Shown here: piece after piece, positions 53,481-64,000 of the stretch
How positions within the stretch are numbered: the first letter of the stretch is position 1
Layout: every line of letters starts with the position of its first letter
Assembly: GCA_026770025.1 (NCBI GenBank)
Contig: JAMXDE010000008.1
Span: 1,736,001 to 1,800,000, forward strand
DNA: 64,000 nt
Reading direction: 5' to 3'
Origin: Craspedostauros australis
Taxonomy: Eukaryota > Bacillariophyta > Bacillariophyceae > Mastogloiales > Achnanthaceae
Made by a program: the position numbers and the translations under genes
The notes under the pieces: model-generated
Told to the model about the DNA's origin: nothing
Database searches by the model: none
Seen by the model: only the letters and a program-made list of their open reading frames with translations

Positions 53481-56398
53481 TCAGTAACCGGGACCACCCT
53501 GGTATGGTTGTTGGGCGTACTGCTGCTGTTGCGGTGGTGCCTGCTGGTGGTATTGCTGCTGCGGCGGTGGGGCACCTCCATAGTTGTTTGGTGGCGGTGC
53601 CTGTTGGTACTGTTGTTGCTGCTGTTGTTGCTGCTGCGGCGGCGGGGCACCTCCGTACTGGTTGCCCTGGTCGTACGCCTGCGGCTGCTGCTGGTGTTGC
53701 TGCGGCTGGCTTTGGCTGCGGCGACCATCGTACTGGTCCCTGCTGGCGTTGTTGCTCGTGCTGCGGGAGTATCCGCCGCCGCCACCACGGTCACGCTGCT
53801 GGGCCAGCAGGACACGGCGGATGCCTTCGTGCACCGGCTTGAGGCGGGCGAGGTTGGGGGAAGAGATCTTGATCGGATTCCTGGCAACCGGAAGCACCAC
53901 GATGTACTTCCATGGGTGGAGCTTGTTCTTGTACTTGACCATCTGCGGTCCCTGCCAGTCGTTCTGGATGCGCGCGCCCTGAAGGGAGAACTGCTTCACC
54001 TTCACGGACACGGGACGTCTGGCCTGGGTCTCGATGACGGCAATGTCGTACTCGGACTGTGGTCAGAAGAGAATGAAACAGCACAAGATGGAACGTGACA
54101 CAGGAAGCAAGCGGTATGTAGAGGAAGAGTGAATTGAAGAGGAATGGAACGGTGCCAAAGTAGAACATCAGAACGCGATGCGATGAAGGTGAGTATTTGT
54201 GAATGTTGCGTCAGGAGTGTTGAAACGCGATGAGAAGGTGAATTTTTGCAGGCAACGGCGCAACCTCCTTGTTTTGCGGCCGATCTGAATTGTCTGTGGC
54301 ATCGTCGCCGTTACTTGATGATTGGTTTGGCTTGACTTACTTTGGAACGGTACATGTTGATCATCCACGGCTGGGCGATGATTCCTCCGATGACAACATA
54401 CTTGGGCTTCCAGTCCTTGGCGCTGTTTGGCGCGTTGGTCTCCCTGGTGTCGTACTTCACCATGTGCTCACCCTCAGCGATGACGACCTCAGCGTTGGGG
54501 ACGTAGAAGAGGAGCGGCAATGGACGCGGTCCTTCCTTGATGAGACGGGATGCCTCCTTTGGATTGCGGACGTCCACACCGTTGACCTTCAGCAGGACGT
54601 GTCCCAGCTCGACTCCTGCGGATCTTGCGGAGGAACCTTCGACGATGAATGCGACGACTGGGCGGTCGGCAAGACCATCCACAATCTGCTTCTCGGTGTT
54701 CAAGAAAAGGGAATCGGTGAGCTCCTGTGGCTTGAAGAACATGACACCGAGGGTCGGGGTGAAGATTCTGGCATCATACCACTCTCCGCCCGGAGGAAGT
54801 CCATCGTCCTTCTTCTCCCCACGCTCCTCGCGTGTGGTCTTGACCGGCTCGACGGCCTCTTGTGCTGGGACCGGTGGCTGCGATGGGGCAGCGGAATCGA
54901 ATCCCATGCTTGCGAAGAAGTCGTCATCGCTCTGCTGCACAGGTTGGAGCTGCAACTGCTGCTGCTGAGGTGGTTGCTGTGCCGGTGGAGCCTGCGCAGG
55001 CACGATTGCTCCCTGCGATTGACCTTCAAAGACGGAGAATGGGTCGGCAGCAGCTGGGGCCGCGAGGGCCTGCTGTGCCGGTGGCTGGCCGTATGGTTGA
55101 CCGTACGGCTGCTGCTGCTGATACTGTCCCGGGACCTGCGCATACGGCTGGTTTGGCTGCTGCGATGGAACCAACGCACCGAGGCTTGGGTCCGCTGGCG
55201 GTGCTGAAGCCGCCGGTGATGGCTGCTGCGGTGCGCCCCATGGATCGGCGTATGGCGCTGGTGCCCCCGGTGGTGGAGTTCCCTGGGCCAGTTGAGCTGC
55301 GTCTGACTGCGGAGCTGCACCTGGTGCCATGAGTGCTGGGAAGCCGGCCTGTGGAGGTGCGGGTGCGCCCTGCGGAGGTGGTGGTGGGTTGGACGGCGGC
55401 ATTCCGAAGGCCCCGGCCACTGGATCGTTGGCTGGTGGAAACATGCCAGGGGCGGGTGCGCCCGGTGTTGGAGCGCCGTAGGGGTTGGCGCCTCCGAACT
55501 GGTCGGCAGGCGGTTGGGCTGGCTGGACCGGTGGAGCAGGTGCGGGAGCTGGTGCTCCGAAGCCTCCGAAAGGATCCGCGGATGCTGCTGGCTGTGGGGG
55601 CGCTGGAGCTGGCGGCGGGGCTTGGTTGTTCATCATTGGCTGGCCATGAGCAGGGGCAGGTGCTCCGAAACCTCCGAATGGATCAGCGGCTCCAGTCGAT
55701 ACTTGTGGTGTTGGTGCGGGTGGGGCCATGCCCGGCATGGTTGGTGCGGCCGGTGGCATGGCAGGTGGCTGCTGGCCTGGTGGGGCTCCGTAGGATGGCG
55801 TTGGGGTAGGAGGTGCGCCGAGAGCATCAGCGCCGCCAACGGACATACCAGGTCCAGCCGACATCTGCGGAGGCTGTGGTGGCATGCCCATCTGCTGCGG
55901 TGGCAGCTGTTGCTGCGGAGCACCGAATCCCATGCCGTTGCTGGCATTGTCGAAGCCAAAGGCACCGCCATTGGCCTGGGGTGCTCCGTACATGCCTGGC
56001 TGTTGCATGCCTGGCTGTTGCATACCTGACTGTTGCATACCTGGCTGTTGCATACCTGGCTGCTGCATGCCCATCTGTGGTTGGCCACCCATCTGAGGCT
56101 GGCCCATTGGTGGCTGCTGCATGCCCATTGGCGGCTGCTGCATGCCCATTTGAGGTTGGCCGCCCATTGGTGGCTGGCCCATGGGTGCGGCGCCATAGCC
56201 ATTGCTCATCATCGCAGGAGGGGCGTTCATGACGGGCTTGTCGGATGGAGCCGGTGCCGGAGCGGGCGGTTGGCCAAGACCGTTGGCGAATGGGTTGCTG
56301 GGGTCGGCACCTGGTGCAGCCGGTGGTGGTGCCCCAGGTGCGCCGGCTGGCAGAGCAGCCTGGAAGTCGGCCGCGAACTGATCGAATGGATTCGCCAT
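53481..56398 (-). CDS. PDZ and PH-like domain protein with NPF, DPF and DPW motifs
   Basis: Two exons (56398-54341 and 54056-53481, phase 0) give 877 residues. The frame is open upstream only to a GTG, so the ATG giving MANPFDQF was chosen. Residues 1-500 are Pro/Gln/Gly/Met-rich and disordered and carry two NPF motifs (EH-domain ligands), three DPF and one DPW (adaptor-appendage ligands), including twice DPFGGFGAPAPA. A stretch of five MQQPG-type repeats lies near residues 115-135. A PDZ-like domain spans about 550-640: FTPTLGVMFFKPQEL, RPVVAFIVEGSSARSAGVELGHVLLKVNGVDV. A PH-like region follows (DWKPKYVVIGG, PWMINMYRSK joined to SEYDIAVIETQA, LHPWKYIVVL). The tail is Gly/Arg then Gln-rich. 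The set suggests an endocytic or endosomal adaptor; that role is inferred from motifs. Confidence 0.75.
55991..56065. repeat. 15-bp tandem repeat, five copies, coding
   Basis: Unit CATGCCTGGCTGTTG and variants at 55991, 56006, 56021, 56036 and 56051, encoding five-residue QQPGM units on the minus strand. Confidence 0.9.
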
Positions 56399-57816
56399 GG
56401 TGTTGTTAATCTGTGTGCTTGGTTCCCAAGGTGCTTGGCGGTTGTTGGTCACTTGTTTTGGCCGTTGCGATTCTGCTGGGAGCTGTGGGGCGTTCTTTGA
56501 GGTTCTTGTTGCTCCGTCCGTGCTGGTGTGGGTGGATACAGCTCCTCTGCTCGTTCTCTCACGGCAGGAACAGCGGGAGTCAGAGCAAGATGAGAATGAT
56601 GCTCAGGCTGGTGCTGCGACTGGTGTTGCCGAAATGATGGATTGCGCACGATCGATTGTTCGGATAATCGATGCGTAAAACCACGAGTATGTTGTGTTTT
56701 ACTCTCCTCTGTGCGAATGCTGATGGCAATGATGGATTATGGGCGTGACAGCTGCCTCCGAATTGTTTCGTTTGTTTTTGTTTTGTCTTGCTTCATGTCG
56801 TGTCGTGTTGTGCTGCGCTCTGCAGTACCGCGCTGTGCTGTGTTCTGCTCTGTGTTCTGCTACCAGCACATCGCGTAAAGGGTGAATGTGGATTGCTGCA
56901 GTGTGGCGCGCTGTGTGTTCGCTTCCGGGAATGCAATCTTTTCGTGTGGCGCAACGTGATCTTTGCCCGGATCGCCACAAAACGTCACAAAGATAGGTCG
57001 TGTGGTACGCTGTTTACGCGCGCTGTTGCGCATCTTCGCTCTGTGTGTTGACTCAGACCAGTTACTACGGCAGTTCGAAGCAGTGCGCGCAGGATGTGCG
57101 CGATGTTGTTGGAGGCACATCACAACACAGCGATGTGAGCCAAGCGGCCTTTTCCTGTCCAACGGATCGATTTTGCACAGAGAGTATTATTGTATCGAAG
57201 CTTGAATAACTATCCATGATTGTGACCATGTGGGAAGACAGCGTGTCCGCCATTGGTACGAGCCAACGGGCGTAAAATTCAGAAAAATGTTGTCACGTTG
57301 AGTTTGCCAAAATTGGGTCACGGATGAGACAAATCGTGCGTAAGTTAGTCTGGGGAGATTGTTAGGAGAGTTGGGCAGAGCAGGCAGGGTAGAGTAGGTA
57401 GAGTAGAGTAGAGTAGAGTGGCTCCAATTGCGCTTCGGAGCAAGGCACTTGTAGCTCGTGGAGTATACAGGAGTCAGAGCAAGCAGCGATAAGGGAATGG
57501 TACCGTACCTGGACCATCCCCAAGACGATCGTCTGGAGAGAAAGAGAGTATTCTTGGCTGTAGCTGGGACAGCGGATGTGACGTCGCCCAGTGTCGTTGC
57601 AACATAGCGCTCTGCTTTGATGCTGTCAGGCAAAACACGTACACTCTGCTCAATGCTCTGTTCTCGCCTTCCGACATGATGAACACAGTGGAATATTGGA
57701 CACATCTGGTCTAAAGGTTGCCATACTCTGGAGAGTCCTCAATCATGACTATGCTCTGCCCCACTCTACATACAAATGATTTTCTCCATCACGGGATTGT
57801 ACGAACGGGTGCTATT
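56399..57816. other. 1.4-kb spacer
   Basis: This stretch contains a TGTGCTG/TGTTCTG-type run near 56810-56870 and a GAGTA-type pentanucleotide run near 57391-57420. A minus-strand frame at 57187-57705 crosses the second run and is not supported. No gene is called. Confidence 0.4.
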
Positions 57817-58779
57817 TCATGACACGATGCCACTGAGGGACGTTGAGAAAGACATGGTTCCCTTCGGGCAGGTTGCGGTGAAGTTCCTCCCACCGCTTTG
57901 ACGCAGACTGATGTTGGTGGGTTTCAATTTCTCGTACCAATCCGAGGCCGCGTGTTGTGTTCGCGAGAACACAAAGGCGACGGAGCATTCTTGAAGAAGA
58001 AGCTGCATCTGTCTCATGACCTCCGCTCGTGTCGCCGCATTGCTCTCCTCCGACAAGAACCCATCCCACACCACCAACGTCGGCGGATTGGTCGCGGAGT
58101 CATTGGATGGCAGCGAAGTTCGACACGCCTCGAGTATCGGCACCCATTCCGACAGCGCATTGGCACGCACGATGTGTATTCTGGATGAGCACCATTCCAG
58201 ATCCGCGCGAGTGTTGCCGCTTGTGCCGTTGGCTCCCCGCGACAGCATCTTGCCAAGGATCACCGACATCTTTTGCGCCGAGACATCGTACGTGCTGTCG
58301 AGGAACAGGACATGTGGTTGCAGTGCAGTCGGAGCTCCGCCCTCTTCTTCGCCGCCATCGTCGTCATCATCATGCCCGAGAGTTGACGACTCTGGTGGTG
58401 CTGTTGCTGCGGTTGCTGCTGTCGCTGTCGCTGCTTTGGAGGTGTGCCCTTCGAATTTGGATGTGCAAGTTGCCACGACAAATCGCGACGCCAGCGTCAT
58501 CAGGAACCATGTCTTTGCACTATCCCCGTTGAGGGATATGACGGGAACGCTGTCGCTCCCACCCTCACGATCATTGCCCTGGCCACTCGCCCAGATGGCA
58601 TCAACGACCTGGATGCCGGATTTGCCGCGGATGAAGCGCCACGCCGCACGCGCAACAGGGCTGGTTCTACTCTCTTCCTCGTCTTCGATCTGCTTCTGCC
58701 TTGTTCGCCGAAGCCACTGCGATGCGTCTTCCTTCAACGTTCTCGCCGCACCATGTCGACTTTGGTGGCCTTGGATCAT
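57817..58779 (-). CDS. XRCC2-like Rad51 paralogue (putative)
   Basis: Single exon, 320 residues. XRCC2 is a Rad51 paralogue in the BCDX2 complex for homologous recombination repair. The order of elements fits: SGIQVVDAIW near residue 54, VPVISLNGDSAKTWFLMTLASRFV (Walker A position, 79-101), PHVLFLDSTYDVSAQKM (the FIDTDYHFD-like segment), SRIHIVRANALSEWVPILE, and PPTLVVWDGFL as Walker B, then EVMRQMQLLLQECSVAFVFSRTQ. The Walker A glycines are replaced (NGDSAKT, where G-x4-GKT is usual), which XRCC2 can tolerate. A low-complexity insert (Ala/Thr, then DDDDDGGEEEGG) lies at about 115-150. The assignment rests on motif order and is moderate; another degenerate RecA-fold protein is possible. Confidence 0.55.
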   Translation of the reverse strand: MIQGHQSRHGAARTLKEDASQWLRRTRQKQIEDEEESRTSPVARAAWRFIRGKSGIQVVDAIWASGQGNDREGGSDSVPVISLNGDSAKTWFLMTLASRFVVATCTSKFEGHTSKAATATAATAATAPPESSTLGHDDDDDGGEEEGGAPTALQPHVLFLDSTYDVSAQKMSVILGKMLSRGANGTSGNTRADLEWCSSRIHIVRANALSEWVPILEACRTSLPSNDSATNPPTLVVWDGFLSEESNAATRAEVMRQMQLLLQECSVAFVFSRTQHAASDWYEKLKPTNISLRQSGGRNFTATCPKGTMSFSTSLSGIVS

Positions 58780-59464
58780 GATTGCTGTTATTACCGTTGC
58801 CGTTATTGTTTGCTTCTGGTTGCTCTCTGTTGTGGACGATGAGAAGAAACCAATCCAGGCCAGACCAGATCAAATCACTCCTTGCTTTGTGGTGGAGTGA
58901 AGTTTGTCTCCATCAGCGCTCCTGTTTTTGCTTGATTCATCCCTCTCCTGTGCGCGTTCGTTGTCTCCCCCACGAATCGTCCGCAAAAGATACCACCAAC
59001 AGAGAATGCGTCGGTGGTACTTTGCAATCTGTTGTGGTATCTCACACTCCAGTCGTGACACGTTTGATGATCTGTCCATTGATCCATCGACCCGTCACAC
59101 GTTTCTGGTCAACCAACCACGACCAAGACCTTCAACCAACCATCAAGACAACCACAACGACGCAACATGGAACCACGTTTGCGACTCCACGAAGATCATC
59201 GTCGAGCATCCCAGAGGAAACAAGAACAGACCAGGGCGGCGCAAAAGACAGGAGCAAAGGATCCAGAAACAGGGTACGAGTGGGGGAGTCGCACCAGATT
59301 GATCCCTCCATCATTCCCCCCACAATTCATCAATTGATCGATCGGAAGACCATCAACAACGAAGCTCCCGGACGGATCCGAGCATCTCACGGCGTGATTG
59401 ACCTCCTTCCTTCCTTCCTTCTTCCCTCCATTCGATTTGGTTTGGTTTGATTTGATTTGGAACC
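58780..59464. other. Divergent spacer
   Basis: This 685-bp region between the XRCC2-like gene and ketopantoate hydroxymethyltransferase has a short CTTC run near 59404-59420 and a TTTGGTTTGA-type run just before the start codon. No gene is seen. Confidence 0.4.
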
Positions 59465-60980
59465 ATGCTGTATTCGATGGCAAAGATGCGCGCAGCCGGG
59501 ACCTTCGCAACAATGGCCACAACCACGATGGCGATACCGGTTGGAACCGCAAACAGGGCTCACCGGATGGCCAGACGGTCACCTCTGGGCTTTGTCCCAC
59601 AACACGCGGTGCGCAACCTTTCATGCGGCACGCTCGGGAACAATAGCGGTCTTTTCCGTCGGGGTATCATTGCATCCAACGCTTCCAACAACGACAACAG
59701 CAACGGAAGAATCAACGTGCACGAACGTGGTGGAATCTTAATGACCGGCACAGCCGCCGCTGCTGCCACTGCCAAGACATCGCAGCAATCTAGGATGGCC
59801 CATTCGAAAGTATCTGCGCTGTCTCTCACGTCCAAGAAACGGAAGGGCAACAAAATCACCATGATCACAGCGTACGATTACCCATCCGCCATCCATGTTG
59901 CCCGGGCCGGGGTAGACATGGTGCTAGTGGGCGATTCTGTTGCGATGGTAGAGCTAGGCCATGAAACGACGCAGCAGATGAGCATGGAGACGATGCTCCA
60001 TCATTGCCAGTCCGTCAAGCGCGGTCTGGAGGTGACCAAGAGTGGGTCCATGCTGATTGGCGACATGCCGTTCGGCACGTACGAATTCAATGACAGGGAC
60101 ATCGCCTTGCGCAATGCCTTCCAGTTCATCAAGGAAGCGAGTTGCGACGCTGTGAAGATCGAAGGCGGAAGCAAGGATCGAGCACTGACGGCGAAGACGA
60201 TTGTGGAAGGAGGAGGTGAGTAGTTCGATCCGATCGTTCGTCCAGTCTTCACCACGTGTTAGCGAATTATTCCTTCCACATGTGTTTCCATTTACTTATC
60301 CTCGCGCTTGTATTCACGCTTCTCCTTCACATTCGCGACATGATTCTATCGTCCTCATCAATGCCAAACACACAATCGACGCACACGATCGCATGCTCAT
60401 GGTAACGCTCATAACAGTCGCCGTGATGGGGCACATCGGTCTCACTCCTCAGGCCATCAGCGTGATCGGGGGGTTCCGGGCACAAGGACGCACCGCGATT
60501 CGCGCCAGAGAATTGGTGGACGAGGCATTGCGGCTGCAGGATGCTGGGTGCTTTGCGATCGTAATCGAATGTGTCCCAGACAACGTCGCCAAGGCCATCA
60601 CGGAGAGTCTGGAGATTCCCACGATCGGGATTGGCGCTGGCGGGCATACCTCCGGACAGGTGCTGGTGTTCCACGACATGCTCGGGATGCTGAGCCATCC
60701 TCATCACGAGCAATTCGTACCGAAGTTTTGCAAAAAGTACGCCCAGGTTGGTCACATCATCCAGGAAGGGCTGACCGAGTTCATCGCGGACGTGAAGTCC
60801 GGCGAATTCCCCGGAGAGCAGTATGCACCTTACAGCATGAATGAAACGGAGCAGGCCATGTTCCAACAGCTGCTGCGGAATGATGCCGCCAAGCGGCAAA
60901 GGGATCACCAAAAGGCGTCGGAACGGTTGAAGCAGACAGATGAATACGAAACGTTGCACCTGTACGGTAAGAAGTCGTAG
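59465..60980 (+). CDS. panB: 3-methyl-2-oxobutanoate (ketopantoate) hydroxymethyltransferase
   Basis: Two exons (59465-60215 and 60418-60980, phase 1, 202-bp intron) give 437 residues. The enzyme transfers a hydroxymethyl group from methylene-tetrahydrofolate to 2-oxoisovalerate, the first step of pantothenate and coenzyme A synthesis. Residues 1-120 are a basic, Ser/Arg/Met-rich presequence, probably mitochondrial. The catalytic core has ITMITAYDYPSAIHVARAGVDMVLVGDSVAMVELGHETT (metal ligand Asp in VGDSV), HHCQSVKRG, IGDMPFGTY, AVKIEGG, then across the splice VMGHIGLTPQA, AGCFAIVIECVP with the conserved Glu, and PTIGIGAGGHTSGQVLVFHDMLGM. The splice restores the conserved glycine-rich junction. 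Length beyond the bacterial enzyme is due to the presequence and a charged C-terminal helix. Confidence 0.95.
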
Positions 60981-61518
60981 GAGAACACAGACAGAACGAG
61001 ACAGATGCTTGATTTGGAAATGTGCGAGTAGGTCGTCAACATGTTAGTGCTCGTTCCGGTGGTGCTAATGATACAAACGAATCTACGTGGAGTTCTGTAT
61101 CTTGGGTGCTGGTGGCACCGGGATGGAAACGAACGGCGCGCGGCACAAACGAAGTGTCATAATGTCTCATGAATCGAAATGTTTATGTTACTCCGGAATT
61201 CATTTATTGATTGAAAAGGTTTGCACGGACAACGGAGAGGTTCCCTTCCACCGGTGTCCGAGGAGCGCAGCGATGTTGCTGCCTTGAGCAGGAATCGTGC
61301 GAGTGTTGTTGTTGTTTACGTGCTATGATAACAGTTGTTGTTGATACTGCTGCACCTGCCTCGACGAAGACATTGGGTGATGCAGACGATCACAATGTGC
61401 CCTCCCACTTTCCCAGCCAGGTAGGGATCAGGATTCGGCGATCGCTGGCGGAACGAGAAACTCAGTTAGATTCTATCTGGCCAGAGAGATGCAGGTGTGA
61501 CGACGATGGGGAAGGGGT
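60981..61518. other. Convergent spacer panB / eIF5A
   Basis: This 538-bp stretch is 3'-flanking sequence of both genes. A short GTTGTT-type run lies near 61303-61340. No gene is recognised. Confidence 0.4.
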
Positions 61519-62690
61519 TTAGTTGTTCTCCTTCTTGTAAGCGATGACCTGCTCGATACCGACAGCGGACTGGACAGTCACAATGACACTGTTCTCGCCA
61601 CCGTTCCATGCCTCGCGGATCTCGTCGGCCATGGTTTCTGGGTAAGTTGGGAGGTTGAGGTCGGTCTTTTGGTTGCCGCCCTCGTCCATGAGAGTGAGCT
61701 CGTCTCCCTCAATGTCGATGATCTCCCAGTCAGCACGGACGACGACTGGAACGGTAGTTCCGTGGGTGGATGGGACCATATCTTCCAGCTTCTTTCCGGT
61801 GAAGATGTCGGTGGCGAGGAAGTTGCACTTGGCGTGACCGTGCTTTCCGGTCTTGGAGACAGAGATAGAGAGGACCTTGCATGGCTTTCCCTTGATCATA
61901 ATGAATCTGCACGCGATCCGAACGTTGCGACGATGTTAACATGGTTGCGTGCCCGTTTTTGTTTGTGCACACGGTCCATAGCCAATGACAATGAGCAGAA
62001 TTTACGGAGAGGGTGTACCGTCCGAACAGCAAATTGGGGAGGAGAAAGCGTGAGTTTTGTGACTGCGATGATGACACGCGACACTTCGACCGCGGGTATC
62101 GCAAAATTCTGCCATCGCTTGGGTAGCCAATGCTCGCCACCCGTGCTCGTTGGTGTCGACGTTTGCGGCAATGAAATGCATTCTGTTCGTCGGAGACATC
62201 CGATGAGCCCGCCCTTCATGTCGGCGCATTCAGCCGCTCGCGTGTCGCCATGCAAATGCCTGTGCGTTGTTGACCACAAGTTCGACCAGGCCAAGTGCAG
62301 GAGGGAGGGACCTTGCGATGCTGCGGTCAGCTTCCGATTCTGCACTTGTTGCGTGTGTTGGTGTTCGTGCGTCGATTGTGATTGTTTTTATCTGATGGTG
62401 GAGCAGCAGCATGCGTGTGCTTGCGGTGTGTTCATACTTTGCCGTTCTTCTGCTGCACCATCAGATAAAAGCATGGCAAGTCGACGGGACGAATGAAGGA
62501 CGGCGGATCGCAAGTACCCAGAAAACACAGCAACGCGCAGGAAAACCCCGTCAGGCGGATGGAATCCAAAATGAAGCGGAGATGTGTCGATGCAAACGTA
62601 CCCTCCCTTCTTGATCTGTCCGGCCTCCATTGGGATGGTGGCGGAAGCACCGGCATCGGTGGTCTCAATTTGGTAATCGTCGTCGGACAT
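61519..62690 (-). CDS. EIF5A: Translation factor eIF5A
   Basis: Two exons (62690-62602 and 61906-61519; 695-bp intron, phase 2) give 158 residues, the usual length. eIF5A promotes peptide-bond formation at polyproline and other stalls, and acts in termination; it needs hypusine on one lysine. The hypusine loop is SVSKTGKHGHAK in exon 2 (the modified Lys is in KTGKHGH). The N-terminus SDDDYQIETTDAGASATIPM is the family start, and the join gives KKGGFIMIKGKPCKV, matching the conserved KxGF(V)xLKGRPCK region. TDIFTGKKLEDMVPSTH and the C-terminal OB-fold DWEIIDIEGDELTLMD are conserved. It is divergent from DPH3 (975-bp spacer). Confidence 0.95.
62386..62470. repeat. Inverted repeat (21-bp arms) in the eIF5A intron
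   Basis: Arms at 62386-62406 and 62450-62470 match at 20 of 21 positions as inverses (TTTTATCTGATGGTGGAGCAG on the left), with a 43-nt loop. The RNA could fold into a strong stem within the intron, about 130 nt from the donor. Confidence 0.85.
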
Positions 62691-63665
62691 GATGGAAGTG
62701 CTTGAGTATTTATCTTCGTCTTCTTCTTCGAATTGTGGCTGTGCTGGAGGCAAAGCGGGTTGTGGTCGGCTTTGCTTCGTTGCTCTTGTTTTGCTGCTCT
62801 TGTTTGGTCGGTCGACTGGCTGCGTTTCGCATCCAACGTCTGTGCTTGCGCTGGCGTTTTTGGTCTTTTCGTCTTCCTTCTTTGTCTCCGTCACGTTTCG
62901 TGGTTGCTGTTGTTCTTCGTGTTGCCGCCAAAACTTCCTCTCCCCTCCTGTTTGTTTCTTGTTGCGTACGGCCAAAAGCCATGTCTGTCACGAATCAGTA
63001 CGGAGTGCTCCGCAACAAACAACGTGTCGCATGTGTGTGTTCTTGCGCGCGAGACGAGGTGTGCGGTGCACGAACGTTGGCACGGCATGTCTGGCCGTCA
63101 ACAGTATCACTCGCGATTTCCGCGTTTCGTGTGCCAACGAAAACGTCTTTGGGTGAGAACATGGCAGGACACAAACTCCTGGTGCGCCAGCATTGGTTGG
63201 ATGGTGTTGATTCTCCGCACAACCGACACGCAGATTCGTTCCGTTTTTCCATGACTCATGACCTATTATAAATATACACTGCATAAGGTATCTTTGATCT
63301 AGCTCAATACTCAGCGTATCAATGATGTACAAGTGGAATACCACGCGAAAGCAACTCCAACAAGGACCAACCAAATCTGTGCGTGTTGAAGCCCCTTTCC
63401 CTCAGGAGGGCAAGCGCTCTGGCTGTTGTGCCACCTGGCTCGTACGATCTACTCGCACCATCGTGCTCCAGAGAATCCTCGAGAGCGCTCTCGTGTTCGT
63501 GCTCGTGCTCGTTGTTTGGATGACCTCACCTGCCACAAACACAAGATGGGATTCATGCCAAGGACACGAGCACCGCCCACTCGAAGTGTCTCCCTCCTCA
63601 CCACAAGAGCGGAACTGATCTGATCTGAGCTGGCTGGAAGAAGGCCTCGTTCTGCGCGATCCACG
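62691..63665. other. Divergent spacer eIF5A / DPH3
   Basis: This 975-bp region holds promoters of both genes. Several long open frames cross its first 600 bp on both strands (a TTC/TTG-rich tract); none shows a domain. Nothing else is recognised. Confidence 0.4.
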
Positions 63666-63944
63666 ATGCCGTTCTACGAGGAGATCGAGATCGAGGACAT
63701 GACGTACGATGCTGAGGAGATGCTGTATTGGTATCCGTGCCCGTGCGGAGACAAGTTCAAGATTCCCCTGGAGGAGCTGTGGGATGGCGAAGATGTCGCC
63801 GACTGCCAATCGTGCACCCTCTTCGTTCGAGTCGTATACGAGAAGTCCGATCTGCAGCCTCTGCCAGAAGGATTCACTGTGGAGGAGGTTGATGAAGGTG
63901 GCACAGACGACAAAGATCAGGACGGCACTTCCTCCGGTGATTGA
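63666..63944 (+). CDS. DPH3: Diphthamide biosynthesis protein 3 (CSL zinc finger)
   Basis: Single exon, 92 residues. DPH3 (KTI11) is a small iron- or zinc-binding electron carrier that supplies DPH1-DPH2 for the first step of diphthamide formation on elongation factor 2, and also serves Elongator. The CSL finger is complete: YPCPCGDKF, then DCQSCTLFVRVVY, four metal-binding cysteines, with the typical start FYEEIEIEDM and LEELWDGEDVADC. The C-terminus is a short acidic Asp/Gly/Ser tail. It is divergent from eIF5A. Confidence 0.93.
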   Translation: MPFYEEIEIEDMTYDAEEMLYWYPCPCGDKFKIPLEELWDGEDVADCQSCTLFVRVVYEKSDLQPLPEGFTVEEVDEGGTDDKDQDGTSSGD

Positions 63945-64000
63945 TACAGCGATCCCCGAAGACTGAGACAGCGACGAGTCCTGCTACTTCGTAGTTCCAT

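Noticed and set aside
53508-54098. Plus-strand frame rich in leucine antisense to the PDZ/PH-like protein
   Set aside because: Shadow of the Gln/Pro-rich coding sequence on the minus strand.
57187-57705. 172-codon minus-strand frame
   Set aside because: Crosses a pentanucleotide repeat (STLLYSTYSTLPAL) and lacks any domain.
62689-63271. Three overlapping plus-strand frames of 155-189 codons between eIF5A and DPH3
   Set aside because: All frames open in the same TTC/TTG-rich DNA with Cys/Leu/Val/Arg-rich strings; no domain, and the region is a divergent promoter.

Overview
This window is nuclear DNA of a photosynthetic eukaryote, most likely a diatom or close ochrophyte. The main evidence: genes carry few GT-AG introns; there are plant-type vacuolar sorting receptors; a DUF1517-family protein and a bacterial-type isoleucyl-tRNA synthetase have N-terminal extensions that look like signal plus transit peptides, as for a secondary red plastid; and one protein has the short 'V-F...WY..E' motif that is common in diatom hypothetical proteins. 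No sequence search was possible, so family calls rest on motif recognition and exon joins were checked by hand for frame and splice sites.

Layout. 1-12 kb: the start of a secreted or membrane protein running off the left edge, an EIPR1/TSSC1-like WD40 protein, complex I subunit NDUFA9, and a head-to-head pair of vacuolar sorting receptors. 11-15 kb: a second head-to-head pair, of two related coiled-coil proteins. 15-25 kb: TAF1 (TFIID) converging on organellar isoleucyl-tRNA synthetase. 25-33 kb: a mitochondrial carrier, a four-helix membrane protein, an RWD-domain protein, a gene-poor stretch and a lineage-type hypothetical protein. 34.3-38.9 kb: a 4.6-kb DNA transposon with 136-bp terminal inverted repeats, a probable 4-bp target duplication and a decayed transposase. 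39-50 kb: two large coiled-coil proteins on either side of the DUF1517 protein. 51-53 kb: an intact piggyBac-derived gene that seems to lack the catalytic aspartates. 53-64 kb: a PDZ/PH-like protein with NPF, DPF and DPW motifs, an XRCC2-like protein, ketopantoate hydroxymethyltransferase, eIF5A and DPH3.

There are no operons. Several genes share short divergent or convergent spacers. EIPR1, the two sorting receptors and the NPF/DPF protein suggest an endosome and vacuole trafficking theme, and eIF5A and DPH3 (factors tied to hypusine and diphthamide) are divergent neighbours. The points most worth following up are the transposon with its unusual transposase, the possibly domesticated piggyBac gene, and the receptor pair whose cytosolic tail motifs have diverged.
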